Shown one piece after another: positions 47,143 to 60,960 of a DNA stretch of 64,000 nucleotides. The DNA comes from Atherinomorus stipes (Eukaryota; Chordata; Actinopteri; Atheriniformes; Atherinidae): positions 1 through 64,000 of the forward strand of contig JALJCO010003910.1 of the NCBI GenBank assembly GCA_023101725.1. The letters are read 5' to 3'. Position numbers and translations under genes: made by a program. The notes below the pieces were generated by a model, which did not search any database, was not told the DNA's origin, and saw nothing but the letters and a program-made list of their open reading frames with translations. Numbering within the stretch: the stretch's first letter is position 1; every line of letters begins with the position of its first letter.

Positions 47143-50100
47143 GTAAACATGGTATGGTATGGTATACAGTAGCAATGGAATTAATACTTCCCTCCACCAC
47201 TGATATGGTTTTAACAACAGTTAATGAAGCCGTAGCAAATAAAATAAGGACAATATCTGAGTCAAGCAATATTATTTTGCTGTACATTTCTTTGTTTATC
47301 CATAGTGGAATGGAGGGGGCTTGACATTATTATTCTGGATGAAATGCAAGTTCTACCCTCACAAGCTGTCAACCATTGTGTATCCTCTAAAAAGTTAAAT
47401 CCCGCTGAAGGTACACACAAAAAAAACAAAACAACGACAACAGCAAAAGAAACAAAACAACAAAAACCGAGGACTATGTTATCCGTGGTATGTGTAATAA
47501 TACTGTACAATCATGATCTTGTGCAGAGAACTATACTGTAATAGAAATAATGATACTAAGAAATTTCCTATTATCACTAAAGGACAAAAAAGTTGCATTA
47601 GATTTGTTCTCTTCTTTAGTTACACACTTCAATATTTATTAATCGATTGTAAGATGCACCACTACATCTTCTGTAATATGATAAAACAGCAAATGACGAG
47701 ATGGTTATATTTTGCCCGACTGTGCACACATGAACGTTGTTACTTGACACTCCATGAGTAATACTCAGGCTAACAATAACCTCAGAAACAGAAAATAACT
47801 TCTTTTAAGCTAATAAGATAAGCTTGTAAGGCTGGATCTAGATTCATATTTAGGGAACAGATAGGATAGGTGCATCAATCATCTTGTCAAACTGCCAAAA
47901 AAATAAAAACAAAAATTAAGACTGCTCTTTTTACTAAATTCATTGACCTACTTAGCAGGCACAATGTATTTGCTGCAGTAATATCCCATATTCAAGCAGA
48001 AAAACTTGACCTTTGATATGCACAACAACAAAAAGTAGAGAAAACATCTCTCCGTGTGTGTTTGACCTGCACTTTGTAATTCAGTGAAAAGGTTATCGAG
48101 CAGCAGGCTGAGTCATGTCCAAAACCCACCAAAATACAAACACCCACATGTCTGCACACTAGCACACTGACAGGACTGAGCGGTTGGAAAGCACTCTGAA
48201 AAGGTCAAGGGTTGTGGATCAATTCTGACAGGGCCACCGGGATATGGACACAGATGGTGCATAATCTTCCATCCCCTCTGAATTATGCAGCGTGACTCCC
48301 CATCTCGTCTCGGGCCAGCATCACAGCCAATACATTCACTCAGACCTAGTTAGACTCTAATAAAAGTCCTCTTTGGTAGTCATGGCAGTGACAGAAGTGC
48401 CCAAATAAACTATGAAAGTCACTTATAGGGAATCTTCTCATTGCTGTTTAGGCTTTAAATGGATCAAATGAAAATTAATTTTCATTATGATCATGCAGCT
48501 CCTATTGGATATGAGCAAAACATAATATAATTGAACAGTTGTTGTTTTTATAGCATAATAATACCCATAATACAGTTCAGTTCTGATCATATTCATTGTT
48601 AATGAAGGAATTCTGGTAAGAATTATAAAAGATAAAAGGTATCATAACCTTAAGATTCCATTTTCACAGCTTACACAGGCATGTTCAAAAATCTAAATTA
48701 AAAATCACTGAGTTGATGTGTAAAGAAGTACTTTATCACTGAAATTTAAGATCCTTCATGAGGTCTAAATTAGTATCTTACCCATCAAACAAGTATTTAA
48801 AAAACTGAATATAGTTAAATAGCTTTGATTCAGAGCACAGCAGCTTTCAAACTACACCGTTTTAGGACAAATCTCTGAGAGTTTGCAAAAAACAAGGGCT
48901 GGTGGCAAGAGAGTACCATTTTAGTTGTGTTCAAAACACACTATTTTGTAGATGAAAGGATGGACAGATCTTCAAAAAAAGAGCAATCCATCCTATAACA
49001 GTAATAACAAGACCAAATATAAGGGTTATGTGCAAAAATGGAATAAAAAAAAAAGTCTAAGAAGAGGACAAACGATGCGCTCCACTGCCTTTCAGTTACT
49101 GTCCCTTTTCTTCTTTTGCTCTTTCAGCCATCCTCTGAGACGGAGGAAATTGAATTGCTGAACACATCTCGACAAACAAAGCAACTCTCCACCTTGTTGC
49201 CAGCCGAGGGAAGAATGAGCACTGTGACAGTGACAACACACCCATGTCAGAGCCTGATGAGTCCACAAATGTTGGAAAGAATCCAAATCTAGGGGGTTTA
49301 AATCAAAAGAGCATTGGAACAACAAATAGTCCGGGGATTTGGTTAGATGCTGGTGTGCTGTATGACTGGTTATGATTCAGTGCTCTAAGACACTTTCTAA
49401 AATGTGATGTTTTAACTTGGATGGTATAAGGATCCAGATTCCTTATAGGGTGGATAATTGCATTTGGATAAGTGACTATCTTTCTCTTAAAAATCCAGTT
49501 TGACAATTTGGAAAGTGATATTGTTTTCTCTTCTCTAAGATCTAGGTTGAATGCTGATGTCACTGTTTGAAGCTACAGCAAGCAGCTTGGTTAGAAACAA
49601 GGGGGAAAAACAGCAACATAGACTCCATGTGAAATCACCAAAGCTACAATCCAAAGCACTAACCACCTGATTTATTTAACTTTTCAAAAACAAAATGTGA
49701 AAATAGCTTAAAACAAGACCAAACTTTTCTTTATAGCGTTACATTTGGCATTCATATAAGAGCAATATTGCTCTTCTCTTCTCACTTGAAATTCTGTGGA
49801 ATTAACATGGTTATCAAATTGAAATGGCTTCAGGATTATGAATACTGAAATAAAAACTGAGTTATCCATTGTACCAGTATGCTGAATCCACATTTGGCAG
49901 TCTCAGTAGGATTCAGAGTGACAGCAACATCCTCTATTGGAGAATCATTTAGTTGAATCTGACATTGAACTTTAACTGGCAGCCAGCCAGCCTGACATCT
50001 GCTGGTTGGAATGTATTGACTGAAATATAGAAATAGCTTATGCAGCACAAATTGGTCCCTGAAGAGGCTTTTTTTTTTAGTTGTCACAATGTTACAAGAA

Positions 50101-53100
50101 AACTGACGTAAAGCACTCTTCTGCACATATTGTGTTTACAAAACACAAAAACAAAGAAATATACCTACAGCTATGTCTGTATTTCAAAAGTAAAGCAACA
50201 CGAGAGCATGTTCTCATCCAGAGGCACCCAAAACCATCAAACTGCTGCTGAATCATTATCTTTAACATTACTCGGGTGACTTGCTAGCCAGTTTGCTATT
50301 CTGCAGAAACTTGTGTGCTTTTGCCTCACAGCTGTTGCTAAAACCCATCAAACTTGCAAATTGTGGAGGAATTTTCTACCTGTTGAGAAAAAGCTGCTGA
50401 AATATCAACATTGTCAAAGTTGGTATGACAAGTGACTGTCTTCAGAAAGTTAGCAAACATGGCTGCATCTGTGTAAATCAATGGAGAACACTGCAAACAT
50501 ATCTAAATCAGCAAAAAATGTGTATACTGTTACCTTCAATTATAAGAAAAATAAATACTTGACTAAGCAACTAATGCTGGAAAACTAATGTATGAACATA
50601 ACATCTATGCTAACCTTTATTCTTAGCCCCCTCAACCTACATGTTAGCTTGCTGATCTGCAAAGATTGTAGCAACCATCAAACTTGTAAAAGGGATGAAT
50701 CTTTTACTGATGAGACACAAGTACTGAGATGTTAAACTTGCTTGTAAATTCATGATTATCCTTTGGAAATGAGAGTAAAATGTACTTCGACACGAAAATT
50801 GCCAAAAATCTAATTATAGACTAACTGTTCTAATGTGTTAGATATGATTAGCTGTGTTTTTCCCTTCCTTGATTTAGTTATTTTAAAGAGTGAGCCTGCA
50901 ATGCAAAGCTTTCAAAATTTGTGTATGATGTTGCCATTAGAAGTCACTTTTTGGTCAATTGGATGTGTTTAAATCACAGAACTGTATTCACCCAGAAAAT
51001 TGATCTACAAAACTACACAATTACAGTCAAGTGGCTTGAAAGCTGGGGAAAAGTGTAGCAGTTATTACTCTCTCTGGAGTCATTGCAACGGTACAAGAGA
51101 CACATTTCATGTCATCAAAGAAATATTCAATATAGCTACTTTCAAAAATTGTTACATTTGAGGAAAAAAGCCTTAAAATCTTTCATTCATGCTGATTTAT
51201 TTTTAGTTTTTTATAAGTGGCTGTGATTTATATACAGAACGTGTTCAAAGGAGAACAAACGCAAACCTCAGGTAATTATAAAATGTGATTCAGTCTCAGT
51301 GTGTGAAGGCAAATGTGGCAAAACTTGCAGTTACAATGTCGATGGTATATGTAATCGGCCTCTGCCATGCCCCGACGGCGCAGTAAGACTGTTACAGTCC
51401 CCACTGTGTTGTTGTTGCCCTGAGGAGGACGATGTACAGTGGACAGTCTGCTTAGTCCTGCAAAGCTTGAACCCCACCACCCCAGATGCCCTGGGGTGCC
51501 CCTGAGTCTACCAAACTTCCTTGGGCGCACAGTTGGTGATCTAGTTTAACAAGCTGACACATATGGGAGCCCTCTATTATTCATGCTGCAGGGGGGTGGA
51601 GTATTGGAGTCTTGCTCTATGGTGGCAGGGGGGCGGAGGGTTTGTTGCTTCCTAGTTTCCACATCATGACAGGGTGTGTATGTGTGTGTGCTCTTTATTT
51701 CTGGATAGAAGGGGTGTTTAATTTTGACAGGTGGTTATGTAACATATCAGATGATCCCCATACAGCGTCAGATTGTGTGTTACAAAGTCACTCGTATGCA
51801 CACACACACATATATACACTAATATACACACAGGAAGCATGGTTGAAAGAGTTCATACACCCCATGTAGAAAACACATTAATTCAATAAAAGTGTGCAGG
51901 TACTGAATACGTTTGAATAATAAATGCAATCAAGGAGAAAGAAGCACACACACGCGTCAGTGTTGCTGAAAAAGTGATGCAAACTCAACAACACACTCAC
52001 ACACATGATTACCCTTCTTCTTGTACACGAGTGGACCTCTGACCAGCGGAGAGGAGCTGGGAGTGAATTACAGACCATTATCCATTACAGTAAAGCAGTT
52101 ACGGCTGAAACCGGAGAGCCCTCGCAGGATGGAAGAGATGAAGAGAGGGATAAGAAATAGCAATGGAGAGAGTGAGGTTCATTCAAATGGAAACGGAAAG
52201 AAAACTGATGTGGAAAAGATGAAAGAGGAATAAAATGACAAGGAAAAATGCAGCGAGAAAGAGCATAACATCACCATTTCTCTGCCACTCTGCCTGAGGT
52301 GGACTTAGATGTTGATGCACCTTTTCAGTGAGTGTGTGTGTGTGATTCTTTATTTTTTCCTCTCTCTTCTCTCACCTCTCTTCCCCTCTTTGCCCTTCCT
52401 CTACTCCCTCCCCCCACATCACTTTGTCACAGGTTTCTGCTTTCCTTGGAAAGATGACATCACATCAGTCACAGTGTTTAATCAAACGCCATTATCATTT
52501 CACAGAACTGTCTCTCTGTTTGTGCGTGTGCACGTGTGTGCCACCGTGTCAGTAATGTCACTTCTGGTTTTGGCAGGAACAGATGACGTTACCCTTTGGG
52601 GAGTCATCTCGCAGCTCTCTGAGGAAATCTGAACAAAGCAGAGGGGAAAAAGGGCTACGGAAAACTCCAAAAGAGAGGAAGATGAGAAGATGCGAGTGGT
52701 GAAGATCAAGCAAGTTAAGGAAAAGTTTGACAGCAGTTCAGGAGAGATGAGGCTGAAAGAGAAGGCCCAATAAAAAACAGATGCACAGAATGAAAGACAG
52801 AGCAGCTGTCTGTGGGAGAGACGAGGACAGGAAGTGAACGAAGATGCAGAGCAGCAACGTCCTCGAGGGGTGGGTGTTGGCTGGGGGTGGGTGTGAGCCA
52901 GGGATAATCCTTGTATGCTATTGTCTCCTATTTTCAAAGCAATTATTGTCATCTGCAGCCCTATGAAAGAAAGTTAATGAGGGAAGCAGAGCTTTGGAGT
53001 GTCAGGGCACAGTCAGGGGAAGGGAGATAAAAAAAAAAACAGAGTGTGGAGAGAAGAAGGGGATATGCAATGTAGGGTGGTGGTGAAAGGGATAGAGTGT

Positions 53101-53881
53101 ATGATAAGAGAAAGAGAGGAGAAAAAGTCAAGCGTCATTGAGGCAGGTGACTCAGTGAGGCGTTTCATACGCTCTACACTTTCTTTTCTCTTTGCTCTGT
53201 CACATCTTGACTGCGAAGAAATCCGCAGTCCTTCTTTTTATCTGCTTCTTTTTCATTTTGAGACCCCCATAAAAGCGGCTGAAGATGCCGAGTGCAAATC
53301 ATCTGCAGGTGTCCACGCTGCATAATAAAAAATGCCAGTTCAGGAAGCATTGTCTGGTTTCATTGTCCTGCTTGTGCAAATGCCAATGCAAATACCCGAT
53401 GACACGTGATTTTGCTCTTGAATCATCACTCGCTCTTTGCCTCTTAATGTGTGATGCAATTACGTGTGCCAAGGTGTCAACTTGTCTGATTGTCCAAACT
53501 GTGAAACAGTGAAATTAGGGGCTGGAGAAAAAAATCCCAATTTTTCAATTGAATGCTTCATTTTTATTTATGTACAGAAGTCAGGTGGGGAAAAAAAAAA
53601 TGATACTGCTTTTCTCCACCAGAGGGCGAAATATTTTCCTTCGACTACTGTATGTGTAGTAACAAGATGCTTCATCGATTTCTGGAAAAAAACTTAAACA
53701 GAAGGCAGAGAATGGCAGGAAACTGGACCTGGCGTGAAAAAAAGCAAACTAAAAATCACCAAAGTCAAAGAATCACAATTAATTTAACTTGCACCCAAAA
53801 ACCCCAGAAAAGTACTGTATATCGTCCAGCCCTAACTGAATAGCTTGCCTTGAAAGCAAAAGTCAAATGTTTAGATTTTTC
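47143..53881. other. Gene-free stretch, nothing recognised
   Basis: The largest block without a recognisable element or exon. It includes C/T-rich sequence near 52360-52430, CA-rich sequence near 51800-51830, and a GC-richer patch at 51300-51520 with open frames on both strands but no domain. Confidence 0.4.
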
Positions 53882-53884
53882 TTA

Positions 53885-54524
53885 GGGTGCTTTCACATTC
53901 TGGCTGTTTGGTCCACTTTAAATGGACCGTGGTCCGCTTCCATGGATAGTCTGTTTCATTTAGCGCAGTCTGAACACCAATTGCACTCTGGTGCGCACCA
54001 AAAAAGCAGACTCTAGTCTGCCTGAAAGCCGGGAATCTCTGTTCACTTGCAAACAGACTATCGGACAATTCAGCGCATCGACATCCAGCACACCTAATGG
54101 AAGTGATGTTTGTCAACCACAATAAAGCATCAAGAAGAAGAAGAAGGAGGAAGTGGGTAGATTATCATTTGGGTCAGAGGAAAAACAAAGCAAAAGCGTG
54201 TGTTCAAAGAAGCCAAGGTCAAAACAACAATGATAAACAACTGGAAAATGTGTAGAGAGATGTAGTAGCCTAATAATAAGAAGCAGAAAGATTTCCATTT
54301 TAATCATGGAGTCCACTTTTCTTCTTCTTCCTGCTTTTTCATCTTTGATCAATGGTTGTATTGGGGAGCGTTGCCCCTAGCGAGCGGTTGTTTTAATTAT
54401 GGTGGTTTAACCAGGCAGTTTGGTCTGCTTCGGTTTCTGCAGTTTGAACACAAACTGAAGCAAAGAAATGTATCAGAATTCCCAGCCCAATCAGTCCCCG
54501 GACTCTCCTGGTGTGAATGCACCC
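53885..54524. mobile_element. PIF/Harbinger-type MITE with TTA duplication
   Basis: The left end GGGTGCTTTCACATTCTGG and the reversed right end GGGTGCATTCACACCAGGA are flanked by TTA at 53882-53884 and 54525-54527. The 3-bp TWA target and these GGGTGC termini fit PIF/Harbinger. The interior carries GGTCCGCTTCC-type motifs shared with 36054-36553 and no transposase. Confidence 0.8.
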
Positions 54525-54527
54525 TTA

Positions 54528-56924
54528 TATGGCAATGCATTTCTAAACCTCCATTCTGGCATTTGCAGGAACGTTATTTTGAAAGCTGCCATCTATGCCT
54601 AAACATTTTTGCAGACAAGTTCCACTTCAGAACCTCTCTGATCCAACAGTAGGACCCAGAAAACCAGCCTAAAAAAGACAAAGAGCATGACAGATATTGA
54701 GGTGTTTGCCTCGGCTCCAAACTCTCAAGTAACGCATCAGTTTGTGGGTCTCTATGGCAAAGCAAGCCTAATCCACAAAGATTCCATCTCACAACCCAAA
54801 AGATCCAGTCCTAACACCCCTATACCACAGTCTCCAAGATGTACTTTCTCCATGCTCTTAGAGCTCATTTCGTGGCATTCAGAAGACCCAATCAATATAA
54901 GGTGGGTGGCAATACTATTATGTCTGATTGATGTAATTCTGGACATATTAAATAATACAGACACCTCCCACAGGTTATTGCATTGCCAATGTGTGATACT
55001 GTAATTGTAGAGAATACTATCCATAGTTATTTATTCCAGTGTGATTAAGCTGGCTGAATCTGGCCCAACGCTGCTGAGCAGTAAAGAATATTTACAGTAT
55101 TGCAACCTGTCATGTGTTGTACAAAGAGTTGGCTTGAAATCAGGCGTTTTTCTTGCTCTGTTGTCATGACAACGTCACTATCCAATAAGACAAACTTTGA
55201 AGCATTTTTATCCGTTTCTCCATTAATGTGGCTAAAAAAAACAATTCCACTTAATCTATTATATTAAATACTAATTCTGATGGATCATTCTCTGGCTTGC
55301 ACAACGAAGGGAAATGAATAGAGCCGTAGATAATAACAATTTTTAAAAAATCATCATGACCAGTAAATGAACAGCGACCACTCAGTGTCATCAAAGGTAA
55401 ACAGTCAACCAAAGTAACAGATCAAAAGGCCTTAATCAAACACATTTACAGTATTCAGTTGTGAGTCATACAGACAGAAGTATAGCTTCTGTGTTTCCGT
55501 TCTTTATTTTGACGTCTTCATTTGATCTGTTTAACTCTCCTTGAGTTGACTGCAATTTTTTTCTTGGAATTAAAAGACATTTGTCCAACATCCACGTTTA
55601 GATGCCTCATTGTGCTGATTTCGAATATATTGTCAATCTGACACATGAATTACAAAGAGCTATCTGTCAGATATAAGTCAAGATATTTTAATATCAAGGT
55701 AAAAAAAAAAAAATGAACAGATCCAATATTGTTGGTTTAACTATAATTTCCTTTAGTATTTTACAATATTCATGTTAGTCCGAGCTACTCACTGACATTA
55801 TATATACTGACATTTTCTGTTTGTTATGTGCTTTCTTGGTGTGGCTCTATTTCATGTATGTGCACAGTAAGCTCAAGGCTACAATAAGGTTTCCTCCTGC
55901 AATTGCTTGATAGGTTGTCTAATATAGGCTGCTTTCACCATGGTAACCAAGACTGCAAATAAACCATTTTAACCTTAGTCCGTTTATTTCCAAGGTCTCT
56001 GCACTGATCCATATTGTTTGTCTCATGTCTCATATATTGATAAAGTCTGGTTTTAAAAGACCATGTGGGTTAGAATGTAACACATACAGGATCATTTCAG
56101 CATCTGAAAACTAAATCCTAAAGTAAACACACCTCAGTCATGATAGCAACTTCCAGGTTAATTCCTGGACTTCAATGAAACAGTGAACCAGGGGGGGATT
56201 TAAGAGAAAAAGTATCCTTAAATTCTTCTTTAACCGAGAGACTCAGTGGATGCGGACACGGTGCATGTGTCCTGTTTGTGTTTGTTGTGGTGCATGCTGT
56301 TTTATGCAGGCACGACAGGTCACTGTTAACGTAAAAGTTCTGTGTCTGACAAGAATTTTCAACGACATATCCCCCCAAAACACAATGCACAGCCACTCGT
56401 GCATGAAAATCACAGGCACGCACTTAAAGACAAACAGATGCACGCACACTGTTGTGTGCAAAGCTTGAATTTGCTGAAATTCAAAGCCTTGGAATCGTTC
56501 ATACATCACTTTACCAGCTGTTTTTTTGTGACAAATCCAATGTGTTTTAGGCGTGGGCCGTCTTATCACCTGCACTGACAACTTAGTCACAGCTGAAAAT
56601 GAAATGCAGCGAGGAAGACGGCATCTGAAGTGGAGATAAGGTGATAATGCTAAATGAGGATGAGATTTTTCATTTTACTTTTTTTTTCCCCCTGCATGTG
56701 AGACTGTGTTTATTCACATTCTGGAAGGTGGCAGGGAAAGAGAAAGTGGTAGACATGATGCTGCCAAGCAACACAAGAGAAAATAATTGAAATCACAGAA
56801 ATGTTGCCGAATATATAAAGAGTGAGAGAACATAAGGGATTGAAGAGCAGATCCAAGGAGCATGCCTTCATTACAGGATGAACACATTCATTAGTCTGTA
56901 CTGCTATAAAATCCTACAATGGTC

Positions 56925-56930
<6 letters not shown>
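54528..56930. other. Gene-free stretch, nothing recognised
   Basis: AT-rich DNA. The 105-codon frame at 54687-55004 has no recognisable domain or splice context. Confidence 0.4.
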
Positions 56931-56988
<58 letters not shown>

Positions 56989-56993
56989 TATAA

Positions 56994-57022
<29 letters not shown>
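56931..57022. repeat. (TA)27 microsatellite followed by an A run
   Basis: TA repeats run to 56984, then a short transition and 28 A bases (56995-57022). The LINE begins immediately after. Confidence 0.95.
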
Positions 57023-57024
<2 letters not shown>

Positions 57025-57152
57025 CTGGAATGCGCTGCTAGGTAGCTGCAATTTGTGAAAGCTCTCCCTTAACTTTTGTGTTTTTTTCTAATATAGTTGT
57101 CTTTTTTTATCGACATTATTCGTCAGATTAGGTTTTTCTTGGAGGATTTTTT

Positions 57153-58370
57153 ATGCTGGTTTCAACGGTGTGCAATTCGGGAGATTTTTTCCTCGTATAT
57201 TGGCTTTTTTCACTGCTTGTTATGATGTGTATCCATAGCAACGGAAAAATTGTTTACCACCGTGATCAACTGTTAAAACTCTCCCAAATCAAGATTTTCA
57301 GCGAAATAACACGTCAAATCCCAGTGGAGTTAAGGAGAAAGACAAGAGGATGCAGGGCAGGGGTAAGGCAGAGAGAAAAACGGTGGAGATTTAAACCGTT
57401 TCTTCCAACTGTTGTGATGGGTAACGTGAGATCGCTAGCTAACAAGATGGACGAGCTCGAAGTGCTAACAAGGTCTCAGAAAGAGTACAGAGAATGCAGT
57501 ATCATGTGTTTCACCGAGACTTGGCTGCATGAACACATCCCGGACTGTAATGCGTCTGTACACGGCTTCAAGACGGTCCGTGCGGACCGAAATATACAGC
57601 TCAGCGGGAAGCGGAAGGGAGGCGGAATTGCAGTGCTGGTCAGTCAGCGCTGGTGTCATCCAGGACACGTCACTGTCAAGGAGAAGATCTGCACAATAGA
57701 CATTGAACTGTTAGCTGTGAGTTTCCGTCCATATTATTTACCCAGAGAGTTTGCCTGTGTTATTCTGGTAGCGGTTTATATAATACCAGGTACCGCACCA
57801 GAGACAGCCTGTGATGTCATCAGCTCCGTCGTGGCTAAACTACAAACACAGCATCCAAACTCATTCATAGCGATCTCTGGAGACTTCAACAATGTCTCCC
57901 TCTCTGCTACGTTGCCAACTTTCCAGCAGTTTGTCAGCTGCTCCACCAGAGAAAATAAGATGTTGGACTTATTTTATGCAAATACAAAGAATGCATACAG
58001 CTCCTCTGCCCTGCCTCCTCTAGGAAGATCTGATCATAATCTGGTTCTTCTCACCTCCACCTACAAGCCCATCGTTCAGCAGCAACCAGTCATTAGGAGG
58101 ACAATTAAAACCTGGTCTACTGAGGCTGAAGATGCTCTGAGAGGGTGCTTTGAGGCCACAGACTGGAATGTCCTCTGTGAACCTCATGGAGATGACATCA
58201 ACACCATGACTGAGTGTGTGACAGATTACATAAACTTCTGTGTGGACAGCATCGTTCCAACAAGAACAGTGAGGTGCTTCCCCAATAACAAACCCTGGAT
58301 CACCAGTGACCTGAAAAAGCTGCTGAACATCAAAAGAAAGCTTTCAGGGATGGAGACAGGGAGTTACTGA
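57153..58370 (+). pseudogene. LINE endonuclease domain
   Basis: 405 codons. Residues 1-87 are a basic N-terminal part with a hydrophobic start. The endonuclease follows at about 88-300: NVRSLANKMDEL at 91-102, FTETWL at 120-125 (metal-binding Glu), ISGDFNN at 241-247, and GRSDHNLVLL at 291-300 with the catalytic His. NNKPWITSDLKKLL near the end leads into the linker. A likely 1-base deletion near 58337 shifts the frame, and the true continuation (AFRDGDRELLK) is in another frame from 58340. Confidence 0.85.
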
Positions 58371-58675
58371 AGACCACACAAAAACAACTGAAAACACAGA
58401 CTAAGAAGTGCAAGGAGGACTACAGGAAGAAGTTGGAGAGCCAGCTCCAGCAGAACAACGTGAGGGATGTATGGTCGGGAATGAAGAAAATCACTGGCTT
58501 CAAGCTAAAGGGGGACCAGACTGACGGAGGTCTGGACAGAGCTAACGAACTGAACATGTTCTTCAATAGGTTCAGTTCCCCCCTGCCGACAACCCAACAT
58601 TCCCACACCCTCCATGAGCTCACAGCTTTCCTGTCCCCCTCCCTCTGTCACCCTGCACCTCAGTCATGGACCTGA
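58340..58675 (+). pseudogene. LINE linker segment between frame breaks
   Basis: The frame gives AFRDGDRELLKTTQKQLKTQ, then LQQNNVRDVWSGMKKITGF and ANELNMFFNRFSSP, the usual bridge between endonuclease and RT in L2-like elements. It ends at a stop at 58673-58675. The following 70 bases read sensibly in the third frame (MDLNTASSPSTSGQPETSF), so there are at least two breaks here. Confidence 0.75.
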
Positions 58676-58748
58676 ACACAGCCTCATCTCCCTCCACATC
58701 AGGACAACCTGAGACCTCTTTTGCCTCCACCTCCAGCCTGACTGTCTC

Positions 58749-60134
58749 ATGTGCCAGGTCAAGAAACAACTAGAAAAACTGAACCGGAACAAGGCTGCAG
58801 GTCCAGATGGTGTCAGTCCCAGAGTTCTCCAGACCTGCTCAGAACAACTATGTCCGGTTCTCCAGCACCTTTTTAACACCAGCCTGAGACAGAACAGAGT
58901 TCCTGTGCTGTGGAAAACATCCTGTCTTGTTCCAGTCCCTAAAAAACCACAACCAGCTGAACCAAATGACTACAGACCAGTTGCTTTGACATCTCACATC
59001 ATGAAAGTCCTGGAGAGACTCTTACTGGCTCACCTCAACAAGCAAGTGAACACCTTTCAGGACCCATTACAGTTCGCATATCGTAATGGGCTTGGGGTTG
59101 AAGACGCCATCATCTTCTTGCTTCAGAGAGCCCATTCTCATCTGGACCAGTCAGGCAGCACTTTGAGGGTCATGTTCTTTGATTTTTCAAGTGCATTTAA
59201 TACTATTCAGCCTGCTTTGCTATGTCAGAAGCTCCATAACTTCCAGGTGGATCCCTCCACAACCACCTGGATTTACGACTACCTCACAAACAGACCACAG
59301 TTTGTGAGACTGAAAGGTTGTGTGTCTGAGATGGTGGTCAGCAGCACTGGAGCACCACAAGGGACTGTACTCTCACCATTCCTCTTTACACTGTACACCT
59401 CAGACTTCCAGTACAACTCTGAGTCCTGTTATCTGCAGAAATATTCTGATGACTCTGCTGTTGTGGGGTGTATTAGTGATGGACAAGAAGCCGAATACAG
59501 GGAACTTGTCAATCAGTTTGTGAAATGGTGCAGTAACAATCAGCTCATCTTAAATACCAGCAAGACTAAAGAGATGATTGTTGACTTCAGGAGGAGCAAG
59601 AATAAGCAGCATAGTCCTGTCTACATCCTGGAAAAGGAGGTGGAGGTGGTAGAGAACTACAAATACCTTGGAGTTCAGCTGGACAACAGACTTGATTGGA
59701 AATGCAACTGTGACTACATCTACAAGAAAGGTATGAGCAGACTCTTCTTTTTAAGGAAGCTAAAATCATTTAATGTCTGCAATAAGATGTTGCATATCTT
59801 CTATAAGTCTGTGGTAGAAAGTGCAATTAGCTTTGCAGCCATCTGCTGGGGCAGCAGCATCAGAACCAGAGACTTGAAGAAACTAAACAAGCTGATCAAG
59901 AAAGCTGGTTCTGTGCTGGGGATAACTCTGGAGCCGCTGGAGCTGATCGTTCAAAAAAGAATGCTTCACAAGCTGATGAAGATAATGGAGGACACTTCCC
60001 ATCCTCTCCACAACACGGTGAAGAATCAACAGAGTGTGTTCAGTGGGAGGCTGCGTCAAGTTCGCTGTAGGACGGAGAGATACAGGAATTCATTCCTGCC
60101 AGCAACCATCACCCTAAAGAACAAGACTAACTGA
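58749..60134 (+). pseudogene. LINE reverse transcriptase domain
   Basis: 461 codons from a Met that is not the true start. Blocks: KAAGPDGVSPRVLQ at 15-28, LVPVPKKPQPAEPNDYRPVA at 60-79, VMFFDFSSAFNTI at 141-153 with a catalytic Asp, GAPQGTVLSPFLF at 201-213, and YSDDSAVVG at 232-240 holding the two active-site Asp (YSDD instead of the more common YADD). FKYLG-like YKYLGVQLDNRLDW follows. All catalytic residues are present. The domain is intact, but it is cut off from the endonuclease by the frame breaks. Confidence 0.85.
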
Positions 60135-60240
60135 CTTTTTGTTTATTTATAAAAAAAAAAAAAAAGTGAGCTTTTACAATACTGAATTTCCCTTCGGGGA
60201 TGAATAAAGTATTTTTCATTTCATTTCATTCATTTCATTT

Positions 60241-60608
60241 CAAATCAGCGCCTCCTTCTCCTTAAATCAACGTAAATATAAACGCACCATCAAAACAGGA
60301 TCACTTCAGGCGTAAAGGCGGCATTAATGCTTGATTATGAACTAACACAAAAACAACACATCTTAACAGGATTATTGCTAATCTGCAGTTTAAATACATA
60401 CTGTATCCTCCTTTGATATGTATGTAATTGGCAGAACCCTTATTGAGTGCCTTTCATATATTCAATGAGGATTCTTTTTTGTTGTTGTTGTTCTTTGGTG
60501 GGGAATAAGAACACTGCCTGATGAGGGCATCACATTTTCCCAAAAAATTCCCAGTTACCTGGAAGGAGTGGATTATAGCCTGGATACTGGATGATGACAA
60601 TCACATCT
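60241..60608. other. Gene-free stretch, nothing recognised
   Basis: AT-rich DNA downstream of the LINE. Confidence 0.4.
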
Positions 60609-60960
60609 TAGAGGTGCAGATATCGGCTCCGATACTGACAAATTCGCTGGATCAGATATCAGATGAATGTGGCCGATCCAGCATTCATCTGATATCCAAT
60701 CATTTCTGTTTTTATTAATATCATGATAAATGTTCAGTTTGTTTTTCGCTAATGAATAATAATAAGTGCGTTTATAGCTTTTGTGTCACTTTTTTTTTAA
60801 CAAGGTTAAATGGTAATGTCAAGCCTGATGCCTTCACTCACATGGCAAGGTATACGGTTCACTCATTCAACAGCAGTATCGGATCGGTATCGGCCGATAC
60901 CCTCAGCCCAGGTATCGGTATCAGACTGCATCGGAAAAAAACTGTATTATTGCATCTCTA
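60609..60960. mobile_element. Short hAT-like MITE
   Basis: The left end TAGAGGTGCAGATATCGGC and the reversed right end TAGAGATGCAATAATAC share the first ten bases except one. Inside are GATCAGATATCAGATGAAT inverted motifs and TATCGGCCGATA, similar to the second-level element at 31129. No 8-bp duplication was found. Confidence 0.55.

Larger units (their letters stand above)
57023..60240 (+). mobile_element. Nearly complete L2-like LINE
   Basis: One non-LTR retrotransposon with AP-type endonuclease, linker, reverse transcriptase and 3' tail. The tail (60181-60240) reads TTTCCCTTCGGGGATGAATA then AAGTATTTTTCATTTC and a repeated TTTCA unit, typical of L2/CR1-group fish elements. The 5' side abuts an A run next to a TA microsatellite, and no target duplication can be told from that background. 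Few frame breaks and about 3.2 kb length suggest it is the youngest retrotransposon here. Confidence 0.85.

Noticed and set aside
51276..51530. Open frames on both strands in a GC-richer patch
   Set aside because: No recognisable domain on either strand. Kept only as a mention within the gene-free stretch.
52500..52952. 150-codon minus-strand frame
   Set aside because: Low-complexity Ser/Leu/Phe sequence from purine-rich DNA, no domain and no splice context.
54687..55004. 105-codon plus-strand frame
   Set aside because: No domain, no cysteine or repeat pattern, no flanking splice signals.
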